A DNA stretch of 7,254 nucleotides from assembly GCA_005881055.1 (NCBI GenBank), contig VBHW01000118.1, positions 1 through 7,254 of the forward strand, written 5' to 3'. The translations under genes were made by a program, and so were the position numbers. Every line of letters begins with the position of its first letter. The stretch's first letter is position 1. Positions 1 through 5,708 of this stretch are shown piece by piece. Under the pieces are notes generated by a model. It made no database searches and was not told where the DNA came from. It saw only the letters and a list, made by a program, of their open reading frames with translations. Source of the stretch: Chloroflexota bacterium. Its GTDB lineage: Bacteria; Chloroflexota; Limnocylindria; Limnocylindrales; CSP1-4.

Positions 1-606
1 GTCGCCCGAGGAGACGAAGAAGCTCACGCCGCTCCCCGAGAAATGGGAGTCGTAGGAGCTCTCGCCACTGAACTCGGCGGCGCCCCAGCTGTTCGACACG
101 TACTGCGCGTGCGTCCTGGCGTAGTCCTCGGCCGCGAGGAGGTTGGTGAAGCTGTTGCTCGTCGCCTCGACGAGGAGGATCCGGGCGCCGGGAGCGATCG
201 CGTGTGCCCACTCGACGTCGAGCGCGATCTCCAGCGCCCACCCGGCGTTCCGTTTCGGGTAGGACGTGCCGCCGTTCTGGTCGACCTTCGTGAAGCAGCC
301 GTTCGCCGTGGTGCAGGCCGGCAGGCCGAATTGCGTACTGAAGACGGCCAGATCGGACTCGATCTTCGGATGGTCGTAGGCGTCGACGATCGCGATCGTC
401 GTGCCCGCGCCGGCCGTCGAGCTCGTCGGGAAGCCGTATGCGGATTTCACCGTCGCGGGTGACAGTCCCGTCGGGGACGACGAGACGTTCGGCCTGACCC
501 GCAGGTAGTTGTGGGCCGCCAGGCCACGGGGCGGTCCCGCCTCGACCGGCGCCGTGATGGCGAGCACAAGGAGCAGGGCAGCAACAAGCGAGGCCAGACG
601 TCGCAC
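1..606 (-). CDS. Secreted S53 (sedolisin-like) serine peptidase, 3' part outside window
   Basis: This is the first 202 codons of a minus-strand gene that continues past the left edge. The start is GTG at 606, preceded by GGAGG (plus-strand 616-620) at 9 nt spacing. Residues 2-23 form a signal peptide (RR, then a Leu/Val/Ala core, ending near VEA). Sedolisin hallmarks follow: TIAIVDAYD at 70-78, GWALEIALDVEWAHAIAPGA at 122-141 with E126 and D130 in the places of the catalytic Glu and Asp, ILLVEA at 143-148, SNSWG at 171-175, and VSSGD at the window edge with D202 as the likely oxyanion-hole Asp. The catalytic Ser (SGTS region) would lie outside the window. S53 enzymes are acid-active, pepstatin-insensitive endopeptidases, and this one is expected to act outside the cell. 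Only about 45 residues separate the signal peptide from the catalytic fold, so the large pro-kumamolisin domain is missing. C98 and C104 could form a disulfide. It cannot be judged complete from this window. Confidence 0.9.
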   Translation of the reverse strand, partial: MRRLASLVAALLLVLAITAPVEAGPPRGLAAHNYLRVRPNVSSSPTGLSPATVKSAYGFPTSSTAGAGTTIAIVDAYDHPKIESDLAVFSTQFGLPACTTANGCFTKVDQNGGTSYPKRNAGWALEIALDVEWAHAIAPGARILLVEATSNSFTNLLAAEDYARTHAQYVSNSWGAAEFSGESSYDSHFSGSGVSFFVSSGD

Positions 607-780
607 GCAGTCGATCCTCCGAGTGGCCGAGGATGCGTCGGCCGCGCTCAGGGATCACGAGAATGCCCGTGACGGACTTCACCCCTGTGTCGACGATCCT
701 ACACGGCCGACGGGCGCCGTCCGTCTCGTCGATTTCCGCCGCGCTGTCGTCTCGGCGACAACGCGGGAGCTCCCATCATT

Positions 781-800
781 GGCGGCCCGGACGGGCCGTC
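781..800 (-). terminator. Hairpin just after the membrane-protein stop codon
   Basis: CGGCCC (783-788) and GGGCCG (793-798) form a 6-bp stem around GGAC, extended outward by a G-U and a G-C pair. It begins 2 nt beyond the minus-strand stop codon at 803-805. There is no U-tract after it on the minus strand (AATGATGGG follows). Next to it is the palindrome GGGAGCTCCC at 765-774. The position suggests a terminator or a 3'-end stabiliser, but this rests on position and pairing only. Confidence 0.4.
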
Positions 801-802
801 GG

Positions 803-1387
803 TCAGCGGTCGCGTGCGCTCGTGCCCGCCAGATCCGCGGCATCCGCCCCGTCGCCCGCGGTCGAGCCGGGCCCGACGCTCCGCCACGGCTCGGACTCCG
901 GGGCGTCGGGGGACGCCGAACGGTCCATCCCTCCGGGATGCGCCCACGCGTCATCGGACGTGCCGGCTGCCGGCACGTCGGCGGCGAGACCCTCTGGGAG
1001 GTCGGGGGCATTCCTGGGACCAGCCGACCGCCGGGTTGCCGAGGCCGTGCCCGTCCCGTTCATGGTGGCCATCCACCAGCCGATCGCCAGGCCGGCGATC
1101 AGGCCGATGATGCCGAGTGCGAGAAACGGTGCCCCGCGACGGATCGGCGACGGCCGGCCGCGCTCGACGGAAATCCTGGGCAGGGACGACATCGAGACCT
1201 TGGGCAGCTTCGGCATGGCGTCGAGCGACAGGTCGGAGATCGCCTCGAGGGCGGACTCGGTCGACTGTCGCCACTCGCGCAGGGTCTTCCCCGCTCGCTC
1301 GATCGCGGGCCCCACGTCATCGGTGGTCACCTCAGGTCGGCGCTTGCCGCCGAGGCGGATGTTCAGGTCGGGAAGCTCGATGGCCAT
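803..1387 (-). CDS. Hypothetical single-pass membrane protein
   Basis: The product is 194 residues and I do not recognise the family. I chose ATG at 1387 because GGAGAGGAG lies a few bases upstream; an in-frame TTG at 1408 would add 7 residues but has no better signal. Residues 1-85 form a soluble, charged segment (MAIELPDLNIRLGG at the start, then a likely helix at 25-52 and a proline/serine-containing linker with the recurring pattern LPK/LPR). Residues 86-108 are one clear membrane helix ending in GWWMATM. Residues 111-194 are a low-complexity Ala/Gly/Asp/Ser/Pro tail that is probably disordered. There are no cysteines. The many positive residues before the helix (RGRPSPIRR) suggest a cytoplasmic N-terminus and an outside tail. 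It is transcribed away from the YtkA-like gene at 1580. A role as a scaffold or envelope protein is possible, but no function can be assigned. Confidence 0.75.
   Translation of the reverse strand: MAIELPDLNIRLGGKRRPEVTTDDVGPAIERAGKTLREWRQSTESALEAISDLSLDAMPKLPKVSMSSLPRISVERGRPSPIRRGAPFLALGIIGLIAGLAIGWWMATMNGTGTASATRRSAGPRNAPDLPEGLAADVPAAGTSDDAWAHPGGMDRSASPDAPESEPWRSVGPGSTAGDGADAADLAGTSARDR
957..979. repeat. 23-bp near-perfect palindrome inside the membrane-protein gene
   Basis: The arms GACGTGCCGGC (957-967) and GCCGGCACGTC (969-979) are exact reverse complements around a single T at 968. As RNA, it would form a 9-bp stem with a 5-nt loop. It lies in the codons for the disordered tail (DVPAAGTS), where protein sequence constraint is expected to be weak. 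Confidence 0.75.
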
Positions 1388-1525
1388 GATGCTCCTCTCC
1401 GCGTTCAAACCCGGGTCAGTCGGAGGCTCGCACCCAGCGAGCGACGGATGGATCGCCCGCCGGCGTGTGGAGGTTGCAGCTGCATGCCGTCAGGGCGCGC
1501 CGGCCGCAGCAGGGCCGCCGCGACC

Positions 1526-1551
1526 GGAACCGAATCGAGCCGCGTCCCGTA
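1526..1551 (+). promoter_or_regulatory. Candidate ECF-sigma promoter (GGAACC-N16-CGTA)
   Basis: GGAACC at 1526-1531 is followed after 16 nt by CGTA at 1548-1551. This matches the general ECF pattern of a GGAAC-type -35 and a CGT-type -10. Transcription would start near 1558, leaving a leader of about 22 nt that contains the AAGGAGG ribosome-binding site (1567-1573) for the gene at 1580. It sits in the 171-bp divergent gap between minus-strand 1387 and plus-strand 1580, which also holds the 10-bp palindrome TGCAGCTGCA (1475-1484). Chance matches are a real concern in GC-rich DNA; a looser match occurs inside the next gene at 1791-1816. Confidence 0.4.
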
Positions 1552-1579
1552 CGGGTGGTGAGCACCAAGGAGGCCCACC

Positions 1580-2116
1580 ATGAAACGCTCGATCATCGGA
1601 GTCGCCCTCGGGACCGCGCTCAGCCTCATGGCCGTCGGGTCGGTCCTGGCCTGGCCGGAGGACACCCAGGCATCGCTCAGCTCCACCCCGGCCGGAACGC
1701 CGCCCGGTGGCACGTGGACGGTCGACGTCTCGTTCGTGAGCAACGGCCAGATCCTGCGCGTCGCCAACCTGCGGCCGTCCATCCGGATCCGGAACGTGGA
1801 CACCGGCGATGCTCGTTCGTTCGCGACGCAGCCGACGTCGGAGAGCGGCGTCTGGCGAGCCGATGTCGTCTTCCCGACCGAGGGCAGCTGGACCTACTCG
1901 GTCGTGGTCGGCGGATCAGGGATCACGTTCGACTACGCGCCGGTTCGCATCGGCGACGTGGCGCCGGGCCCTCAGGCGCCCGCAGGCTCGAATCCCCTGC
2001 CAGTGCTGGCCGCGCTCACGGCAATGCTTGCCCTGGCCGTGGGTGCGACGTTCCTGGCTCGTCGACCGATCCAGGCCGCCCGGGTCGAGGGATCATCCCA
2101 GCCGACGCCGCGCTGA
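1580..2116 (+). CDS. Secreted, membrane-anchored YtkA/FixH-like beta-domain protein
   Basis: The product is 178 residues. ATG at 1580 is preceded by AAGGAGG at 6 nt spacing. Residues 1-24 are a signal peptide (KR, hydrophobic core, cleavage near SVLA-W). Residues 43-125 look like a small immunoglobulin-type beta domain: GGTWTVDVSFVSNGQ, a strand with RPSIRIRN, then SGVWRADVVFPTEGSWTYSVVV. The pattern 'G-x-W/Y-x-A-x-V-x-F-P-x-x-G-x-W' is what I associate with YtkA-like/FixH-type domains. Residues 140-160 form a second membrane helix followed by RRP, so the beta domain would be held outside the cell by a C-terminal anchor. Relatives occur near copper or cytochrome-oxidase genes, but no such neighbour is seen here. 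It lies upstream of the sigma gene, separated by a strong hairpin, and may be driven by the ECF-type promoter at 1526. The family assignment is moderate; the topology is well supported. Confidence 0.83.
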   Translation: MKRSIIGVALGTALSLMAVGSVLAWPEDTQASLSSTPAGTPPGGTWTVDVSFVSNGQILRVANLRPSIRIRNVDTGDARSFATQPTSESGVWRADVVFPTEGSWTYSVVVGGSGITFDYAPVRIGDVAPGPQAPAGSNPLPVLAALTAMLALAVGATFLARRPIQAARVEGSSQPTPR

Positions 2117-2137
2117 CGCACCCGCGGCAGCCCAAGA

Positions 2138-2192
2138 GGCGTGGCAGAGCGGCCGATGATCGCCCAGGCGAGTCGGTCCGCTCCGCCACGCC
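2138..2192 (+). terminator. 55-nt extended hairpin between the YtkA-like and sigma genes
   Basis: The outer stem is GGCGTGGC (2138-2145) with GCCACGCC (2185-2192). After one A/C mismatch comes GAGCGG (2147-2152) with CCGCTC (2178-2183), then CCGA (2153-2156) with TCGG (2173-2176) plus a U-G pair, then TCGC (2160-2163) with GCGA (2168-2171), closed by the loop CCAG. That gives about 23 base pairs in 55 nt. It begins 22 nt after the stop codon at 2116. No U-tract follows. It could be a terminator or attenuator, an RNA-processing site, or a dispersed palindromic element. Its presence argues against the upstream GTG at 2141 as the sigma start. Confidence 0.6.
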
Positions 2193-2284
2193 CGATCGCG
2201 TCCGCTGTGGTCCAGCTGCGAACGCAGGGTGCCGGTTGGTTGGCGAGAGGCCGGTGGGAAGATCGTGCGGTGCGTGAGCCGCCG

Positions 2285-2866
2285 ATGGAAGAGGCCGAGC
2301 TCGTCGACCGGACCAAAGCCGGCGATGTTCGGGCATTCGAGGCGATCGTGAGACGCTATGAGGCCGTTGCGCTGCGCACCGCTCACGCGATCCTCGGATC
2401 GGCGCCGGACGTCGACGACGCTGTCCAGGAGGCATTCGTGAAGGCGTACTACGCACTCGGCCGGTTCCGCTCCGGTTCGCCGATCCGGCCATGGCTGCTG
2501 CGCATCGTCGCGAACGAGGCCCTCGATCGGCGTCGAGCGTCGAGCAGACCCGTGAGCCTGGGGCTCCGGCCGGACTCCGAGGTCGAGCCCGCCGATGTCC
2601 ATGAGCTCACGCCGGAGGCCTCGGCGGTACTCCGCGAGCAACAGGGAGAGCTCCTCGCCGCGGTGAATGCCCTGCGGCCCGACGACCGTCTCATCATCGC
2701 CTACCGGTACTGGTTCGACATGGCGGAAGCCGAGATGGCGCTCGCGCTCGGTTGTGCACGAGGCACCGTGAAATCCCGGCTGTCGCGTGCGCTAGCTCGC
2801 CTTCGGGCGCAGCTCCCCCGAGCAGTCGGGGAGGAGCTGCCCGGGCCGTTGGTGCCCGATGGCTAG
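2285..2866 (+). CDS. ECF-type RNA polymerase sigma factor (sigma-70 family)
   Basis: The product is 193 residues from ATG 2285. An in-frame GTG at 2270 would add 5 residues, and one at 2141 would add 48 but falls inside a hairpin and lacks normal ribosome-binding spacing. The chosen N-terminus, EEAELVDRTKAGDVRAFEAI, matches typical ECF starts. Region 2 spans about residues 4-90, with DVDDAVQEAFVKAYYALGRF for core-polymerase binding and -10 melting, and PWLLRIVANEALDRRR at its end. Region 4 spans about 125-180, with ALRPDDRLIIAYRYWFDM, then a helix-turn-helix ending in GCARGTVKSRLSRALARLR that would read the -35 element. There is no region 3, as expected for the ECF class. The gene overlaps the next by 8 nt (ATGGCTAG), which indicates coupled translation. 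The partner is probably the membrane protein encoded downstream. The ECF subgroup cannot be assigned by eye. Confidence 0.93.
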   Translation: MEEAELVDRTKAGDVRAFEAIVRRYEAVALRTAHAILGSAPDVDDAVQEAFVKAYYALGRFRSGSPIRPWLLRIVANEALDRRRASSRPVSLGLRPDSEVEPADVHELTPEASAVLREQQGELLAAVNALRPDDRLIIAYRYWFDMAEAEMALALGCARGTVKSRLSRALARLRAQLPRAVGEELPGPLVPDG

Positions 2867-3740
2867 GCCGACGCGCCGAACGCCGACCGGCGGTGGAGAT
2901 CCATCGAACGCCTCATGGTCCGGCGACGATCTCGAGCGCCGCCTCATCGAGCTCGGCCGCCGTGTCGACGCGCCGTCGCCGGGCACGCTTGTGTCGAGCG
3001 TCACGCAGCGCATCGCGGCCGGGCAGCAGCCCCGCCCCTGGTGGCGGTCGATCCTCGACGTGCGCGAGCGGAGGGCTCTCCGGCCCGTATGGATGCCGAT
3101 GCGCCAACAGGCCGCCGTCGCCGTCGCGGTCGTCGTCGTGGTCATCGGAGGGATCCTGGCGGTCCCCGCGACCCGGGACACGGTCGCTGGGCTCCTCGGT
3201 CTCGGCGGCGTCCAGATCCAGCAGGTCCCGGAGCTGCCGCCGGTCCAGGGACCGGCCGACCTGCGGAGCCGCCTCGGCGAACGCGTCACGCTCGCGACAG
3301 CACGCAGCTCGGAGCGGTTCCGGATCGTGCTACCGGCGACGCTCGGCGAACCCGACGAGGTGTATCTGTCAGGGCGCTATCCGGGCGGAGTCGTATCGCT
3401 GCTCTGGAACGCACGGCCCGAGCTCCCGACCGCCTCGGTCATCGACGCCGGGCTCCTCCTGACGGAGTTCGCGGGATCGATCAACTCGCGGACGATGGTC
3501 GCCAAGCTCCTCGATCGCGGAGGGACGGTCGAGTCCGTCACGGTCGCCGGTGAGCCGGCGTACTGGATCAGCGGCCGGCCACACGAGGTCGTGCTCGTCG
3601 ACGAGAACGGCGAGTATGTCTTCGAGACGCTGCGGCTCGAGGGCGACGTGCTCCTCTGGGCCCACGAGGGCGTCACGTTCCGCATCGAGTCAGGCCTGAG
3701 CCGCGATGCTGCGATCCGGATCGCCGAGTCGATCCGCTAG
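2859..3740 (+). CDS. Single-pass membrane protein, probable anti-sigma factor
   Basis: The product is 293 residues; its ATG lies inside the last codons of the sigma gene. Residues 1-82 are a cytoplasmic region with an amphipathic stretch (DLERRLIELGRRVDAPSPGT, 24-43). Residues 84-102 form one membrane helix (a run of Val/Ala, then IGGILAV). After ATRDTVAGLLGLGGV comes a folded outside domain, about 130-293, ending in LLWAHEGVTFRIES and LSRDAAIRIAESIR. I recall similar C-terminal domains (DUF4367-like) in proteins encoded next to sigma genes, but this is from memory. Position, overlap and topology fit an anti-sigma factor that holds the sigma at the membrane until an outside signal arrives. 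It lacks the HxxxCxxC motif of zinc anti-sigma factors, and I see no cysteine anywhere in it. The function is inferred from context. The 3' end contains the palindrome GCGATCCGGATCGC (3711-3724). Confidence 0.82.
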   Translation: MARPTRRTPTGGGDPSNASWSGDDLERRLIELGRRVDAPSPGTLVSSVTQRIAAGQQPRPWWRSILDVRERRALRPVWMPMRQQAAVAVAVVVVVIGGILAVPATRDTVAGLLGLGGVQIQQVPELPPVQGPADLRSRLGERVTLATARSSERFRIVLPATLGEPDEVYLSGRYPGGVVSLLWNARPELPTASVIDAGLLLTEFAGSINSRTMVAKLLDRGGTVESVTVAGEPAYWISGRPHEVVLVDENGEYVFETLRLEGDVLLWAHEGVTFRIESGLSRDAAIRIAESIR

Positions 3741-3743
3741 GCT
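3738..3743 (+). promoter_or_regulatory. Candidate -10 element (TAGGCT) for leaderless NUDIX transcript
   Basis: TAGGCT fits TAnnnT and ends exactly 7 nt before the ATG at 3751; the bases between (CCATCCC) contain no Shine-Dalgarno. The first three bases are also the stop codon of the preceding gene, so part of the match is forced. I see no clear -35 element. Confidence 0.3.
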
Positions 3744-3750
3744 CCATCCC

Positions 3751-4221
3751 ATGGCGTTGCGCGTGAGTGCCGGGATCCTCCTGTATCGGCGGTCCGGCGG
3801 GCGCGTCGAGGTGCTCCTCGCCCACCCCGGTGGCCCGTATTTCGAGGCGAAGGACCTCGGTCACTGGACGATCCCGAAGGGCGAGGTCGATGTCGGGGAG
3901 GAGCTCGAGGCCGTTGCCCGGCGCGAGTTCGAGGAAGAGACCGGCCATCGCGTGCCCGACGGCGCGACGGCCCCCCTCGGCGCGATCGTCCAGAAGGGCG
4001 GCAAGACGGTCCACGCCTGGGCCGTCGAGGGCGACCTCGATCCGGCGCTCGCCGCAAGCAATACGTTCGAGGTCGAGTGGCCTCCCCGCTCGGGCCGCCG
4101 GCAGACGTTCCCGGAGATCGACCGGGTGGCATGGCTCGGGCTCGACGATGCCCGGCGTGCGGTCAAGTCGACGCAGGTCCCCCTGATCGACCGGCTCGAG
4201 GAGCGGCTCTCCGGGGCCTGA
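3751..4221 (+). CDS. NUDIX hydrolase (COG4119-like NTP pyrophosphohydrolase)
   Basis: The product is 156 residues. The NUDIX box GX5EX7REUXEEXGU is complete: G44, E50, R58, E59, F60, E62, E63, G65, giving the Mg2+-binding glutamates. The start VSAGILLYRR, the HPGGPYF segment at 25-31, and GHWTIPKGE at 37-45 resemble the COG4119 group of predicted nucleotide pyrophosphatases, which hydrolyse a nucleoside diphosphate linked to another group X. The substrate cannot be read from the sequence. The C-terminal part (ALAASNTFEVEWPP, then FPEIDRVAWLGLDDAR) is typical of the group. I chose ATG 3751 rather than an in-frame ATG at 3706 because the latter lies within the preceding coding sequence and would add 15 residues before the conserved start. 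No Shine-Dalgarno is present; translation may be leaderless or follow from the sigma operon 10 nt upstream. Confidence 0.93.
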   Translation: MALRVSAGILLYRRSGGRVEVLLAHPGGPYFEAKDLGHWTIPKGEVDVGEELEAVARREFEEETGHRVPDGATAPLGAIVQKGGKTVHAWAVEGDLDPALAASNTFEVEWPPRSGRRQTFPEIDRVAWLGLDDARRAVKSTQVPLIDRLEERLSGA

Positions 4222-4286
4222 TCGGGGACAGTCTGCGCAACCGACCTGCCCGAACGATCCTGCCAGCTCCTGGCCGCCCATCCGAC

Positions 4287-4292
4287 TACCAT
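4287..4292 (+). promoter_or_regulatory. Candidate -10 element (TACCAT) for leaderless glycosylase transcript
   Basis: TACCAT fits TAnnnT and ends exactly 7 nt before the ATG at 4300; the bases between (CCGCCAG) contain no Shine-Dalgarno. It lies in the 78-bp gap after the NUDIX gene, where I see no other strong signal. No convincing -35 element is visible. Confidence 0.35.
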
Positions 4293-4299
4293 CCGCCAG

Positions 4300-5545
4300 A
4301 TGACGTCCCCCCGGCCCATCTCGGCGGCGGTCGCCCGACGCTTCCTCGCCGCGCGCCATTTCCTCGCCCCGCCACGGTCGATGCCGGCCGGCCCGCAAGG
4401 CGTCATGGCCGTCGTGGATCGGTTGGGATCGCTCCAATTCGATCCGCTGGAGGTCGCCGGTCGCAACCACGATCTCGTCCTCCACGCTCGGGTGGCGGAC
4501 TACACGCGGGCGGTCGGCGACGCCCTCCTGTACGGGACGCGCGAGCTGTATGAGACGTACAACAAGGGCCTCTCGCTCGTGCCAACAGCCCACCTGCCGT
4601 ATTTCCGGATCACCTGGGACCTGGAGCGACACAGGCTCGAGGGGACGACGTTCGATGAGCATTCGCCGCTCGTCGAGGAGCTCCTCGAGCGGATCCGGAC
4701 GACCGGCCCGATGTCGTCGACCGACGTCGAGCCGCGGGCCGCCATCGCGTGGTACTGGCGACCGACGAACCAGGTGCGCGCGATCCTCGAGGCCCTCGCG
4801 CAGGCCGGCATCCTCGGTCTCGCGCGACGCGAGGGCAACCGGCGGGTCTACGACCTCGTCGAGCGCCTGTTCCCGGCGTCCCTCCTCGATCGCCGTCCAA
4901 CCGAGCACGAGCAGCTCACGCACAAGGTCCTCTCGCGGTACCGGGCGCACGGGATGCTCAGCCAGGCGGGCTCGGGTGAGGTATGGCTCGGGACGGGTAC
5001 GACCCGTGAAGACGGCACGCTCGACCGTGGGCGCGCCCGCAGGCGCATCACCGACGAGCTCGTCGCGACCGGGCAGCTGATCCCCGTCGCGATCGACGGG
5101 ATCAAGGGCGAACGGTTCGTCGTCGCCGACGAGCTGGCGATGCTCGATGCGGCGGAGGCCGAGGTCGCCGCCGCCGGGTCGGGTGCGGTTGTCGGGGACC
5201 CGGACGTGGCCTTCCTGGCGCCACTCGATCCGCTCGTGTGGGACCGCGACTTCCTGCGCAAGCTGTACGGCTTCGACTACGTCTGGGAGGTCTACGTCCC
5301 GGAGCCCAGGCGGCGCTGGGGCTACTACGTCCTTCCCATGCTGTTCGGCAACCGCCTCGTCGGGCGGATCGGAGGCGGGGTTCGACCCGCTCGCGGAGGA
5401 CGGGTTCGTCGACGCCCTCGCGGCCGCCCTCGACGCGCATCGACGGTTCGCCGGCGCGCGCAAGGTCATCCTGCCGCGAACCGCACGCCATCGGGATCTC
5501 GCGGCCGGCCTGCGCGAGCATCTGGCGGGCCACGCGGCCGCCTGA
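4300..5545 (+). CDS. YcaQ/AlkX-like winged-helix DNA glycosylase, frameshifted near 3' end
   Basis: The N-terminal 357 residues read in one frame from ATG 4300. The protein resembles the HTH_42 superfamily (YcaQ/AlkX, AlkZ), monofunctional DNA glycosylases that remove bulky alkylated bases and unhook interstrand crosslinks. The catalytic Q-phi-D/Q motif is visible as QFD at 46-48 (LGSLQFDPLEVAGRNHD), the form I associate with AlkX. Family-like features follow: LYGTRELYETYNKGLSLVP near 80-98, a winged-helix stretch with QVRAILEALAQAGILGLARR near 157-176, FLAPLDPLVWDRDFLRKLYGFDY near 307-329, and RWGYYVLPMLFGNRLVGRI ending at 357. After that the original frame turns into an Arg-rich tail running to 5688. 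The +1 frame gives a sensible C-terminus (EAGFDPLAEDGFVDALAAAL, then RRFAGARKVILPR) ending at 5545. So the gene is interrupted by mutation or sequence error. Without the shift it would be about 414 residues or more. No Shine-Dalgarno is seen before the start. Confidence 0.83.
5368..5380 (+). other. Frameshift site in the YcaQ/AlkX-like gene
   Basis: ATC at 5368-5370 is the last codon that fits the family (GRI). Reading on from 5372 instead of 5371 gives GAG GCG GGG TTC GAC (EAGFD), the expected C-terminal frame. Two explanations fit: one extra G near 5371, or a deletion of 3n+2 nt. The second is attractive because relatives, as I remember them, carry about 15-20 more residues between GR(I/V) and this point. 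Confidence 0.75.
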
Positions 5546-5550
5546 GGCCT

Positions 5551-5596
5551 GGCTTCGGGCGGCAAGCGCGGTGCCGCGGCGCGCAGCCCCGAAGCC
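5551..5596 (+). terminator. Hairpin 5 nt after the in-family stop of the glycosylase gene
   Basis: GGCTTCGGG (5551-5559) pairs with CCCGAAGCC (5588-5596), a perfect 9-bp stem. The 28-nt loop can fold again (a CGCGG/CCGCG stem). It starts 5 nt beyond the TGA at 5543-5545, which supports that stop as the original gene end; the shifted frame would run straight through the structure to 5688. No U-tract follows (TTCGCGCCC). Confidence 0.5.
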
Positions 5597-5708
5597 TTCG
5601 CGCCCGGCATGCGGCCGCTCTGTGCGACGATGACGCGGGCGGTCGCCGGCGGACCCACGACCCGGGCTCGACGCTCCCGACCGCGTGATCAGGCAGAGGA
5701 GGCGCACG

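Noticed and set aside
509..1583. Two long plus-strand open frames of 316 and 350 codons
   Set aside because: Both products are Arg/Pro/Ala-rich without domains and oppose the signal peptide of the peptidase and the membrane protein, which have good ribosome-binding sites.
1791..1816. Second ECF-like match (GGAAC-N18-CGT)
   Set aside because: It is inside the coding region of the YtkA-like gene with a longer spacer and no gene start nearby; taken as chance.
2138..2192. tRNA-like start (GTGGCAGAGCGGCCGA resembles the D-arm of Ser/Leu tRNAs)
   Set aside because: There is no anticodon stem-loop, no T-arm (GGTTCGA-type) and no CCA end; the bases are explained by the long hairpin.
2141..2284. Upstream GTG start for the sigma factor, adding 48 residues
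   Set aside because: It lies inside the hairpin, the purine-rich stretch is only about 1 nt away, and the extra residues do not resemble a sigma N-terminus.
5371..5380. Programmed ribosomal frameshift in the glycosylase gene
   Set aside because: No slippery heptamer, pseudoknot or internal Shine-Dalgarno is evident, and part of the conserved protein seems to be missing rather than only shifted.
3673..5658. 661-codon open frame on the minus strand
   Set aside because: It lies opposite the NUDIX and glycosylase genes, both with clear catalytic motifs, and its product is low-complexity Arg/Asp/Gly-rich with no recognisable domain. It is a GC-rich antisense shadow.
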